DNA of 64,000 bases from Metridium senile (taxonomy: Eukaryota > Cnidaria > Anthozoa > Actiniaria > Metridiidae), in contig OX459096.1 of the NCBI GenBank assembly GCA_949775045.1, positions 33,537,160 to 33,601,159 on the forward strand, read 5' to 3'. The translations under genes were made by a program, and so were the position numbers. Positions 45,303 to 56,417 of this stretch are shown one piece after another. The notes under the pieces are model-generated. The model was not told the DNA's origin. It did no database searches and was given only the letters and a program-made list of their open reading frames with translations. Position 1 is the first letter of the stretch, and each line of letters starts with the position of its first letter.

Positions 45303-45551
45303 CCCGGGGGGGGTACTCCCTTTGTCCAAGTGGTAGGGGTGATCGGCGGAGATTTTGAAAATGACCCCTAAAAGGTACGCTCAGATACAAATAAAGCAGA
45401 GTAAAAACGACCCTTAGAACTGATTTTTGAGCCAAATCTCTAAATGGACCCTAAAAGGTACGCACTGGAAATATTTTAACCCTAAAAGGTACGCCGATCA
45501 CCCCTACCACTTGGACAAAGGGAGTACCCCCCCCCCCCCCCCCCCCCCGGG
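45303..45551. repeat. Foldback element with CCCGGGGGGGGTACTCCC ends and a C22 tract
   Basis: CCCGGGGGGGGTACTCCC with TTTGTCCAAGTGGTAGGGGT is mirrored at the right, ending in a run of about 22 C and CCGGG. Internally CCTAAAAGGTACGC recurs three times. This copy shows the intact sequence CCAAGTGGTAGGGG, the empty site corresponding to the CACTA insertion at 58485-60967. Confidence 0.85.
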
Positions 45552-45587
45552 ACTAAACTACAAATTAAGAGCAAAGAAGGAGACTTA

Positions 45588-45717
45588 GGGGCTGTTTATA
45601 TGAAGGCGAGTTGTCCCTGCTAGCCGGGATAACTATTGTTTTGTGTCCCCAGGGGAATATAAAACAATGGAATTATCCCGGCTAGCAGGGACAACGGGTC
45701 TTCGTATAAACAGCCCC
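45588..45717. repeat. PIF/Harbinger-like MITE, copy 1
   Basis: GGGGCTGTTTATATGAAGGC is mirrored by TTCGTATAAACAGCCCC. Inside, GCTAGCCGGGATAACT faces ATTATCCCGGCTAGC. Flanks are TTA (left) and TAA (right), so the duplication is imperfect in this copy. Confidence 0.85.
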
Positions 45718-45746
45718 TAAGCCATTTCTTGCAGTGAGTATACTGA

Positions 45747-45854
45747 GGCCTCGTCTACACGAATCCGATCCGGCTGAAACCGCATATAAATATTTGCGTC
45801 CACACGAATCCGCGTATCCGGAGGATTCAAGTAAAAGTATGTGTAGACGGGGTC
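45747..45854. repeat. GGCCTCGTCTACACG foldback MITE with TGA duplication
   Basis: GGCCTCGTCTACACGAATCC is mirrored by GTGTAGACGGGGTC. TGA flanks both ends (45744-45746 and 45855-45857). The loop contains a second CCACACGAATCCGCGTATCC word. It is inserted in the 45732-47337 element. Confidence 0.8.
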
Positions 45855-46116
45855 TGACTTGAACCGTAAACACTTTGAGATTATTTCAGTGTTACTTTTT
45901 TTAAATCGTATCAAAGATATGCCTATTGTTCTGTTGAAATCTAAACCTGTTAAAAAAAATCTCGCGCGCTAATCAAAGTCTTTTGTTACTTCCCACCTAC
46001 AATATCATATATGGTAATGGTATTGTTTTCAAGATTGCATACGGTATTTCTGATATGCCACATCCCATGAGCGAATAGATTAAAAATTAGATTTATAAGA
46101 TTTATATGAACACTAA

Positions 46117-47109
46117 GGCCTAGGTTATACGTCGAAACTCACATGTGCCGAATACAATTCCTATTTTAGTCGACCAAAATAATTAAATACGGCATTCGAT
46201 TTAGACGTCGAATTTTAAATGTCGAATATAAATCCCAATTCCCTCTCGGTCACTGTCTTTTCCAACATGGCGGATAACACAAACGAGTTTCTTATTCGTA
46301 ATATTATCAGAAGTAGGCGACGTACGTACGATGTTGCTTGTATGCAAGACGTAGGCACTTGATAAAAGTTTGTTTATTGTCCCTTTTAATGGTTTTGGCC
46401 GGAAGAAGAGTTGTAAGCTTCCACGTAATGTATACCGATCATGCAGGCGATTAAGTAGGAATGTTGGATGGTGGGATAATGTGTGCAAAGCGTACTCCGA
46501 CGTCAGGTTTAAGAAAACATTCCGAATATCGAGGTCAACGTTTCAGTACATATTAGACCGTATTGGACCTTATCTGGTTAAATAAGGACATTGTTGTTGA
46601 AGAGCCAATACCTCCCGATGAGAGACTCGTTATCGGAAATGGTTGTAAGATCAGGTGTATGCACTGTAAGTAAAATCGATCGTAGAAGAATTTTCGGAAA
46701 TCCTGGTAAAGCACATGTGGGATGAATGTGTTTCATCCCATATGCCAAAGTCAAAAGAAGATTTCGAGGAAAACATTCTAGACACGGAAGAAATTTGGCA
46801 ATTTCCCCTCTGTTGGGCTGCAGTAGATCTAGATGGCTGCCACATCCAAATTAAGTCTGAGGTGCACTGGGCACAAGAATGGTGGATAACCCTAAATTTA
46901 TGCTAATTAAAAATAATTCATGCATTACAGTTGGCACATGTGAGATGCGACGTATAAATCAACTGCCGCACCATTGCCGTATCTTCGACTGTTTTCAAGT
47001 CGTATTTAATTCAACACTGTCGAATTTAATTGATTTATACGCCGCAATTCACATGCATTTAATTCGTGAATTGTATTCGGCACGTGAAGTTCGGCTTATA
47101 ACCTAGGTC
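46117..47109 (+). pseudogene. Relic PIF/Harbinger transposon with a broken transposase
   Basis: Terminal inverted repeats of about 45 bp: GGCCTAGGTTATACGTCGAA on the left and the inverse of TTATAACCTAGGTC on the right, both running into GTGCCGAATACAATTC. Between them, plus-strand fragments read like a PIF/HARBI1 transposase. The N-terminal part (about 46440-46580) has YSDVRFKKTFRISRSTFQYI. A frame-shifted stretch near 46590 follows. A later block (46715-46860) has the first catalytic-Asp region, CWAAVDLDGCHIQIK. Frameshifts separate these pieces and the remaining DDE region is missing, so it cannot be active. Flanks are TAA on the left and TTA on the right, where another MITE abuts. Confidence 0.75.
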
Positions 47110-47112
47110 TTA

Positions 47113-47223
47113 GGGGCTGTTTATATGAAGGCGAGTTGTCCCTGCACATTCCCCTGGGACACAAAACAATAGAGTTATCCCGGCTAGCAGCTAGGGACAA
47201 CTCGCCTTCATATAAACAGCCCC
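47113..47223. repeat. PIF/Harbinger-like MITE, copy 2
   Basis: GGGGCTGTTTATATGAAGGC is mirrored by GCCTTCATATAAACAGCCCC. It lacks part of the left inner arm present in copy 1. It abuts the relic transposon, with only TTA between them. Confidence 0.85.
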
Positions 47224-47339
47224 TAAGTGTGTTTGAACTCACTGCTTGATTTTTAGAGGTTAATTTGAAGTAGTAATAGATTCAGAAAATAATAATATTA
47301 AAAAAGTAAATTGTTCACGGCTCGAGTGTCCTCACTGTA

Positions 47340-48392
47340 AAGGTGTAGAATATATCCAAACATTTTTAGTTTTTGAATTTTGTTGCCTGTAGTACTCAAA
47401 ATAGCTATTAAGCTGGATATAAAAGTGCGGTCTGCTTGGCTTTGTAGACTTTTTACGCTGCAAATATTCGCCAAGGAGCTTAAACAAATGTACAGGTTTT
47501 TATGTATTAAAATGATCCCAAACTAGTCAGTATATAGCACGAGAACAACTATGGTGTGAATCACCAATCACAAAAAGCAGTTAGCTCTGAACACTTCTAG
47601 AGGGGAATTAACAATTTGTTTTTTAAGAAGTTCCCGAACGGCTTTTTCTCACTAGCTGGACCATATTTACCACAGGTAACCCATTTGAAAAGATGATTAA
47701 ACTAGGAAAACCGATTTAGCTCTTGCATGAGATACGTGATTCATGGTGAAAAAAGAAGTTATCGTTTTTTAAAAGATGTTTTAATTTCTTCTATATATAG
47801 GAAAGAGCCACAGCCATCTGCTGCCTAAGTTGTTAATTAAAACCTTCTACTAGATTTTCCCGCAAGATTAAGTGCTAATCCTTTCAACAAATCATTTCTA
47901 TTATAATTGGGGAAGCTCTACCATTTTGTTATATATAACCTACCATAATTTAAAAGGTTTATAAGCTCTCAACAAAAACAACTATATGAGCATATATATA
48001 TGCATGTTTAAGAACCTACAGTGTCACAAATGAGATTTTTTCCTAGATTATTTTCTCAAATTAAACTAATTATACAAAGCAATTTCCTGCGGCATTGAAA
48101 ACAAGTAAATCTAAGTTTTCTAGCCTAATTATCTGTTTCGTCTTCATTTTGTTTATCCCTTTCAAGATTATTTTTATTTATTGAAATAATCCAGTTTCCC
48201 TTTCAATGGATAAAGGTTTGGCTTGGCCGACTTGTCAGTTGTTTATGAAGTTTCATAATTTTGATTGCTTTTATGATTTTCTTAGGTTATTGAAAATGTG
48301 GTAATTGTGTTACAAAAACTAATTAAAAATTGCATTCGATAAACTGATTCAACAAACGATATTGTCATTGGTAACAATCTGGACGCTGCAAA
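47340..48392. other. 5' flank of the glutamate receptor gene
   Basis: About 1 kb of AT-rich sequence, presumably promoter and leader. One CACAGGTAACCCA motif lies near 47671. No TATA box or repeat pair is convincing. Confidence 0.4.
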
Positions 48393-51300
48393 ATGTATCA
48401 ACGTCAATTGCTACTCGTTGTAACCTTGTTTTCGACTTTCTTTCAAGGGTATAGCGACGAATCAAAGTCACTATCAGCCAAACAACGGTTCAATGATAGA
48501 AAAAGTCAAATCAATATCGCTTTAATTACTTCAACTCCTACAACCAGAGAAATTGAGAAATCTATGAATGAAGCCTTACAGTACACAAGGAATGTGATAA
48601 ACAACAGTAATATCAGCGTCAAAATATTTGTGCTGCAAAATTATACTTCAAACCTTGAACTTTCTCTTGTACAATTCTGTGACAAAGTTTTCACAGAAAA
48701 TATTACTTCAGTTGTTATTGCTGATCCTTTATTAGAAGAAGGAAAAGGTTTTAACTTTATTCCTTGGGTTTCGTCCCAGCTCGGTATGTCGGTGGCTTTA
48801 GTGCAGGGTGATTCATATCAGTCATCTCATGATCAGGTAAACTATGTCTAGACTCTGTACCATTTGTTTCACTGCCTATTGTAGGAATGGTATTTTTTTA
48901 GTGCATCTATTTTGTATATACGTCAGTGTTTGCATATTTTAGTTCTTTGTCACTCTTTGCGCGTCTCACATTTATTTCGTTGCCTGCTAAGGAGCTGTTT
49001 ATATGAAAGCGAGTTGTCCCTGCTAGCCTAGATAGCTATTGTTTTATGTCCTTCGGGGAATACAAAACAAAAGAGTTATCCCGGCTATCATGGATAATTC
49101 ACTTTCATATAAACAGCCCCTAAAACTACTGAAGCCTTTCTATTTATAGCATATTCTTTATATTTACTGTACATCGGCGATATACGAACGTACTTGGCTT
49201 TGAGTGATACCTTACGTTTTAATTAACGAACGTAACGACGGTTATGGCAAATTATATTTATGGATTGAATTTTGTACAATTATATCCGGTAATATTGTGA
49301 TATGAAATGAATTGTGAATGGTTTTGATCTACTTAGCAAACGGTTGTATTGAATAGTGTTTTGTAAGCTTGTATTGTCTGCTAAATTAAATATATAGCAT
49401 TAGTTCAAGTCGTTATTTTAGATAATTATATACCTCAAATAATCCTCCAATCACATCTTTGTATTTTAGTCACGTGTCGATTTATTATTTTGCAATATTA
49501 GACAGCAACCTATTGGATTGCAACATTTTAATTGTTACTTGAGATGTTTTTTATTTGTTCGGTATAATCAAACACCTATCGAGGCCGGATTTATCTTTGC
49601 CCGTTATGGGATATATTTTGTCTCGATTTCAATATATTAGGCTCGATCTGCGGTCTTGATCAATATTAAATTCTCGCCTTACAAGTATTTTTCCATAACG
49701 GGCTCGGATGAATCCAATAAGTGTATAATATACGGCATATTTATTTGGTTTATCGTAGTCAGTTCTTTAATTATGATTTAAACCGTCATGTTTAAACATC
49801 ATCATTCTCATTCTCATAATCATCATCATCATCATCAAATTGTATTATGTCATTATCATCGACATCATCACCATAACAATAATCATCACCGTCATCATCT
49901 CAGTAACCAACATTATCATTACATCAAACCATGAATATAAATATTATTCCCATTACCCGTATCATCATTATCACAATCCACCATCATAATCATCATCATC
50001 CCATTATTATTATGGCTCATTAGTTTCTAACAATCATATCTATTACCTTGTTCTAGAACAGAGAATTTAACGGAGTTTTCTCCATGAAGCCAGCTGTATC
50101 CGAGCAAAGCCAAGTCCTGGGCGAGCTTGCTATATTCTACCAGTGGCTCGATGTGGCTATTATATACACTGAGTTCAAGACGCCGCCTCATATATTGGAG
50201 TTAATGCGTAGAATTCAAAGAAAAAAGCCACTTTTGACAATAAAAACGACATCAATCAACATAACAAACATATCAGAAATTAAAAATACTTTATTTGATA
50301 TAAAAACCTCGACGACTTCATTAGTTGTACTGTACAGTTCAGTCACGAACGTAAAAGTGGTATTACAAACCGCCGAAAAACTGAAACTATTCAATGGCAA
50401 GATAGCCTGGTTCTTAACTGATTCTTTGGTCGATGATACGACACTGTTGCCGTGGATACCTATTGGTATGATGGGCATGCGCATTCATAGTGTAAATGAG
50501 GCCTCATTGATTCGAGACTTAATACATGATAGCTTCATCGTCACTGCACACGCACAAAGCTTGCATTTGAGGATCAATGTAGCCAATAAGATTATGCCAA
50601 ACTGTTACGGAGAGACAAACAATGGATCTGGAAATTCTGCCTTTTTAAGGTACGTTTAAACGAAACTTTAAGATGACATATCTAAGTGGAAACTGTAGTA
50701 ATTAACTGATTTTCGACTCAGTCTCCATGTAAATAGTATATGCAGCACCAGAAGGAAGAATGAATTGAATCTCGATATTATAAAATTTGAATTTTCCCAC
50801 AAAAATAACCATTACAGGATATATCAGTATATGACAATAAATTTGAGTTTCACTGTTAAATTATCAATAATTCATGAATAATTCATGACCTATTAGTCGT
50901 GGTTGTCCGATTGTGGTCACATGTCCAGACCTTAATTAAATCCCATTAAAGGATTGATGTTTTATGCATCAGTTTCATTAACTTTGATAAAGATCTTTAT
51001 CAAAGTTAATAGTGCTGATGGAAACACCAGCAAAGGTCTCATCGCATTATCGACCTTCGATTCACCGGTTTTTCAAATCATCTCACTTTCCTAGCAGCCT
51101 CCTACTGTACCTTACAAGACCTCTTTCAAATGTGGGATGTCGAGGGTGACACAGTGCGCATGATCATAATTATAATTATAATTATGACGTGTTCATTACT
51201 AGAAATGTGCATTAATATATCTTGGACTTTTCTTTACTAACTAATTAGTAAATGAGTTTTAAATGAATGTTGGGATTTGATAAGTCATATAAAATATTCG

Positions 51301-54269
51301 CGTCCGACCTTTATGGGCTTAAAAAGTCTCGCCTGTGGCTCGCCTTTTTAAATGCCCATAAAGGTCTCCCGCTCATATTTTATCTATATTACTTAAAGGT
51401 TAATTAGTATAGAAAACCCCCAATTTCTTTTCAAGATTCAATCGTCCTTTTATATTTTTAAATTAAATTTTTGCCAAGTAGTGATAAATGGTTGCGACTG
51501 ATTGTGTTTAATTTTAGGTTGCTTGTCCTGCAGGACAGTAAAATATAGGGAGTGGCCTGTGTAGTAAGCTATTTTAAATAATGTTTAATTATCTATGAAA
51601 AAATAATGTTTTATGATTTTAGGGGAATTCTCAGCACCATTAAAATACTAGGAAAAACAGGACCAATTCAGTTCGACGAATACGGAAACAGGATTAAACC
51701 GGATTACGACATTGTAAATCTTCAGCTCAACTCGAAAGGTGAAAAGGAGTGGAGACGAATTTCATTTTGGAGTACAGATGAAGAGAGATTTGTATTTAGC
51801 GGGATACCTATGGAATTGCTTGGGGGAGGGACTAGGCCATTGGCTAGTTCTTTCAACACAATGGTGATACGAGTAGTAACTGCATTAACCGAGCCGTTTG
51901 CCTTTTACGGCTCTTTGAATGAAGAAGATCTTCAACAGGGTCAAATAGTCTGTGCCTTGGGGTTTCCTTGTAAAACTCATAAAACCATGGCCAATGGGTC
52001 CTCGTCATTTATCGTGAAATGCTGCAAAGGATTTGTAATAGATCTTTTGCGTTTGCTCGAAAGTGATCTGGGTTTTAAGGCTGACTTGCATGTTGTAAAA
52101 GATGGAAATTACGGCGGATATGATCCACAAACAGGAGAATGGAATGGCTTGATAGGAGAGCTAACAAGAGGTGAGGCTGATATGGCCTTGGCGGATTTAA
52201 CTATCACAGACTCACGAAGTCGTGTTGTTGACTTTACTCAACCATTTCTCCACGTCGGACTCAGCATTTTAGTCGCAGTCCAGAAGGATCGGGAAGGATG
52301 GCTTCTTCGATTTCTTGATCCATTCTCTATTGATCTATGGCTTATGACGATTGCAACTATAAATGCTGTATTCTTGCTTCTCTGGCTCATGGATCGTAAA
52401 AGTCCTTGTGGACATTATCGAAAAGGGAAAAGCTACAAGGAAAAGAAGAAGTTTCATTTGATTGCAAGTTTGTGGTTCACTTGGGGAAGTGTGTTTCGTA
52501 TTGATGAATGTGAGTCCAGACCTAGGAGCTACAGCTGTCGAGCACTTGCTGTAGTGTTCGCTTTTGGAATGCTGGTAATTACAAACACATATACTGCCAA
52601 CCTTGCAGCAGTGCTAGTCTCTGAAACTGTCTCAAACTCTATTACTGGTATACAAGATCCAAAGGTAAGAAAGAAATCAAAATGCCACTTGCATCAAAAC
52701 CGTTCACGTGACGTCATACACCCAAACCTCCATACATTTTTTTCAGTTCAGTTTCTTAAACTACTTCACTTCTTGCATACTGGGAGCCAGGCTCCTAGAG
52801 GTCGGAGAGAGCTTGTGAAGCAATTGTAATCGAAATAACTTCTATTGTTGTACGCTGAAGAAGAATATTCTGAACGAATGTTTTCTTATTTATAGCTTCA
52901 AAATCCTTCAAATGGTTTTACAATTGGGACCGTCAAAGAAACAAGTATGGAAAAAGTTTTTAAAGAAAGTAAAGACGCTGTTTACTCGCAGATTTGGAAG
53001 AAAATGAAAAATAACAAAGTAAATACTTTTGCTGAAGGAGTTGAGAAGGTCATCAGTGGGTAAGGTCTTTCTTATTTGTTCAACTTTTTATCCACTCATT
53101 CGTCGTTAGGTAGTTCGTTTCTTTCTCGTTCTTGGCCATGGTAGATTTACTGATTTACTAATAACGGATTAATAACGGAGTTTCATATAGCCACAATAAA
53201 TTAGGCAAGACCCCCTTTCAGATCATATTCATAGTTCGTACCCCCTTCCCGTCTGTTAGTAAGACATTTGATTTGTTAGCTTTTCATGATCATGGTCAGC
53301 TTACTAAAAGCCCTTTTATTATTGCATGGTTTCCCCTTACCTTCTCCAAATGGTAGCTACCACTGAAATTTCATTAGGAGATTCCAAGTGGAAAATTTAC
53401 GTTCCGTCTGTGTGTTTCAATTATTAGCCATTAGTGCCTTTCTTTAGGAAGCAGCCATTGTAAAATGGCTTTAACTTCTTATATCATGCACAGAACACTG
53501 CCTAAAAGTTTAATTATTGTCTTTTTCTTTCCCTGACAGTGAGCTATCAGCGTTCATTGGTGATGAACCAACACTCTTATATCATATCTCAAAGCAAGAG
53601 ACGTGTAACCTGAAGCTTGCTGGCCAGCCTTTTTTCCAGTCAGGATTTGGTGTAGCATTTCCCAAGAACTCTAGTCTGACCGACAAACTGTCAAAAGTAT
53701 TGATTCTGTACCAAGAGCTTGACACGTATCGTAAATTGTCCCAAAGGTGGTTAAGTGGTGCATGTAACAGCAAAACCTCAATGATGACCTTTAAAGAAAT
53801 GACAATTGGTGACGTAGGAGGGGTCTATATCATTATTTTGGCCGGAATGTTTACTTCGTTCCTTGTTCTTGGCTTTGAATTCTATGTGGATAAATTCGGG
53901 TTTCCATTTTCGCACGTTTGGACGAACAAGCCACATCGCCACTTTCCATCAACTCGGCAGCTATATAAAAGAAGTATTATTAAAAAACAACAGCCACATA
54001 AAATTTCGACAGCGCCTCTTGAGTTAAGCATTAGTCAGCGGAGATTCCCCAAAAGCATGTACAGTTCTTCCCAGAGGTTTGATGGTTATGGAGAACATGA
54101 GTTGTCGGAACCAACGGCGGAAAATAATGACGTGTTCTGGTCATGTCATGCGCCGAAAGATGTGTTTATCTTGGAGAAGACTCCATCTTGCCCAGCATCA
54201 CCTGCATCGATTAAGAGTAGCTTTACACGAAAGCCCGATGAACAGGACTCTGGAAGATGCTCGTTTTAA
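48393..54269 (+). CDS. NMDA-like ionotropic glutamate receptor subunit, 990 aa, 5 exons
   Basis: Exons 48393-48836, 50057-50649, 51623-52664, 52896-53059 and 53540-54269 join in frame (phases 0, 2, 0, 2). The start ATG precedes a signal peptide (about residues 1-19). Residues about 35-410 form the amino-terminal domain. The ligand domain S1 includes CCKGFVIDLLRLLE and DLTITDSRSRVVDFTQPF. Asp537-Leu-Thr539 and Arg544 match the spacing of GluN1 Pro516-Thr518-Arg523. The pore loop LWFTWGSVFRIDE aligns without gaps to GluN1, placing Arg638 where Asn616 sits. The M3 gate is TYTANLAAVLV. In S2, Ser710 and Asp756 match GluN1 Ser688 and Asp732, while Met711 and Gly755 replace Val689 and Trp731. M4 is near residue 830 and a tail of about 130 aa follows. 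The NMDA-type Asp and ITGIQDP linker favour a GluN1/GluN3-like, possibly glycine-gated, subunit. Function is inference. Confidence 0.93.
48991..49120. repeat. PIF/Harbinger-like MITE, copy 3
   Basis: GGAGCTGTTTATATGAAAGC is mirrored by CTTTCATATAAACAGCCCC, flanked by TAA on both sides (48988-48990 and 49121-49123). Intron 1 of the glutamate receptor gene. Confidence 0.88.
49579..49715. repeat. Intronic foldback with GCCCGTTATGG ends
   Basis: GGATTTATCTTTGCCCGTTA faces CCATAACGGGCTCGGATGAA, with some mismatch. Glutamate receptor intron 1. Confidence 0.55.
49791..50025 (+). repeat. CAT/ATC-rich imperfect microsatellite
   Basis: Interrupted CAT trinucleotide runs (for example CATCATCATCATCATC) over 230 bp, ending shortly before exon 2 of the glutamate receptor gene. 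Confidence 0.8.
50977..51010. repeat. Perfect 34-bp palindrome with no spacer
   Basis: ATTAACTTTGATAAAGA reads into its exact inverse centred on AGATCT. Imperfect outer arms CATCAG (50967) and CTGATG (51015) extend it. Intron 2 of the glutamate receptor gene. Confidence 0.9.
51315..51369. repeat. Short intronic hairpin
   Basis: GACCTTTATGGGCTTAAAAAG faces CTTTTTAAATGCCCATAAAGG across a GC-rich loop. Intron 2 of the glutamate receptor gene. Confidence 0.7.
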
Positions 54270-56417
54270 TGTCGTATGATCAAGGAACTGCTGACGTCCC
54301 AACCGGATGCATGACAAAGAGTGAATGAGAAATAGGTTCCATTCCTTCTTTACTAATATTTTGGGTTTCTTCGATCGAATATATAATATTTTTACACCTA
54401 TTCCAAAACTTGCTGTCCCAGCAAAAGCTATACAGTCTACACTCTGAAGTCTGCTAAGGAAGTCGATAATATGAATATATTTTGGGGTAGTTATTTTGCG
54501 CGATTTTTGATTGAGAGATCGTGCTCAGGCCCCAAGGCTGGGGGTATTTGGTTTTAAAGATTGTTTTGGTGAAATGTTACGTTCGTTTGTGATCCGCTGG
54601 ATTACGGAAGCAGTTGCTGTAGATATAACTATTACAAGAGCCATTAATTTTGACGAAATATTAATAACAATTCCACTAGCGGCCTGGCGTCCTGTGAATA
54701 CTGGAATTATTTATGTGCTGAAAGTCAATAAAAAAAGAGAGATAAGGATATATATGCATGGCATGTCTCTATGTGTGAGTTCCGACTTGCACCGTATGGT
54801 TTATATGTGAATGGAGTCTGAAGTGTTGGTCTCTCTCAAGCCACAAGGGGTATGTGGTTCTCCTACTCATTAAGAACCAACGAAAACATATGATTTAATT
54901 AAATCTTGTAAATGTTTTGTAAATATTGAATGCAGTAGTGAGTATGGGCGAACCTCACAGAAGAGGAAATATACGCTTACATAACACAGTTGCTGTCTTA
55001 ATTGGAATGCACTCTTTGGTACACATGCAGGAAAAATGAGTTCTTGAAATGGATACATTTAGTATACAGACATGCAAAACGTGCAATAACCTGCATGTAC
55101 GTCAGTAATTACCGAAATAGTTGCAACGCCACCAGCCAACTGGGAATTTCACTTTGTGTTTGTTTCTGATCCATCAATCTGAGTTTAGATACTGAGCAAA
55201 TACCTCCAAAAAAAGTTCAAACTCGCGATGCAACGATTTTGCTATATCATGGCTTCAATGTGTTTTGAAAATAAATAAACCCGTGATAAACCCGTGCATG
55301 GAACAAAGTGTATATAAGAGTCAAATAAACACCATACAAAACAAAATAATTCAAGTGTAACAGTACTAAATCGCTAAAGTGTATTTCACATGTGAATGCC
55401 ATAGCTAAAAGTGTGAGCCAAGTAGCTGCGTACCAGTGAAAATGTCAAAAACGCGCGTCTCAAAACGCAATAAAAAGTATAGAGTTATGCATGGAGCTGC
55501 TTAAGTAAAGACACTCCAAAGTCAATTAAAGTTCGACGCTTTATTAAAAATCTTACAACACAAATAAAAATTACATACACAACATATGTCAGCTTTAAAA
55601 TGACAAGAAATCCAATTTTAGAACAAAAAAAATGTGTTTACAATTCAAGTACAGTAACAAATATCTCAAATACGTCAGAAGTGTTTTAGTTTAAAGAAAT
55701 ATGCAAATACTAAGAGAAAATAGGGCAACCAACTACGAAATTAAGTATTGCGAAATGAGTATATATCGAAGGTACCACGACTAGAACTAGATGTTCAATA
55801 CAGCAGACTATTGCATTCTGGATTTGATGGATATTTAGTTATTACGAATTGTAATGTAACTGACTATATTTGTACAACAAAAGTCTTGAAACTACAAGGT
55901 TATGCCCGAGGTCATAAAAATATAAATTAAGTGCTTAATTAAAAAACATTAACGTATTTAGTTAAAACCATGAAAATTTATACAACAAAATTGCACAAAT
56001 TTGTTTAAAATTATGTTCAGCCTTTTTCCTTAATTTATCTACCATTGCAAAAGTGGCTACACGTTGTATACGACCACACGGGATAAAATGCCTTTTCATT
56101 CCTTATCGGGTGGCATGGGTGGCATGGGTGGCCTTAAATTAACCTTAGCCACTGGCTAGGGAGATTCGGTAACAACTCCCCGTATTTCGACGTAAAACAA
56201 TGATTTATTATGGAATTCTCAAGGAGGCTCGAGTTAACGATTCAGATAGCTTAATTTATTTTTCAAAAATAAATCGACAAAAGCGGCTAGGCAAATGCAT
56301 ATGACATGCCGCGAGCACTGCCTAAATGTTTACATATGAATATGTTAATGAATTATATAACGAATAATGGCCGATTAAATTTTTTTTTTTAAATAAAAAA
56401 AGGTTTTAATTTAGTAG
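54270..56417. other. 3' flank of the glutamate receptor gene, no gene recognised
   Basis: AT-rich. A fragment at 54394-54460 shares words with the foldback at 29357. A partial SINE-like GGGTGGCATGGGTGGC lies at about 56108. The open frames at 54511-54810 and 55748-55930 have no recognisable content. Confidence 0.4.

Larger units (their letters stand above)
45732..47337. mobile_element. Second copy of the 14262-14479 MITE, split by three insertions
   Basis: The left end CAGTGAGTATACTGA and right end CTCGAGTGTCCTCACTG match the intact copy, as do internal GCGAATAGATTA (46065) and GAACTCACTGCTTGATTTTT (47233). Insertions at 45747-45854, 46117-47109 and 47113-47223 account for almost all of the extra length. 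TA is retained on the right. Confidence 0.7.

Noticed and set aside
49791..50025. CRISPR-like or regulatory repeat array
   Set aside because: It is an interrupted CAT trinucleotide microsatellite without spacers.
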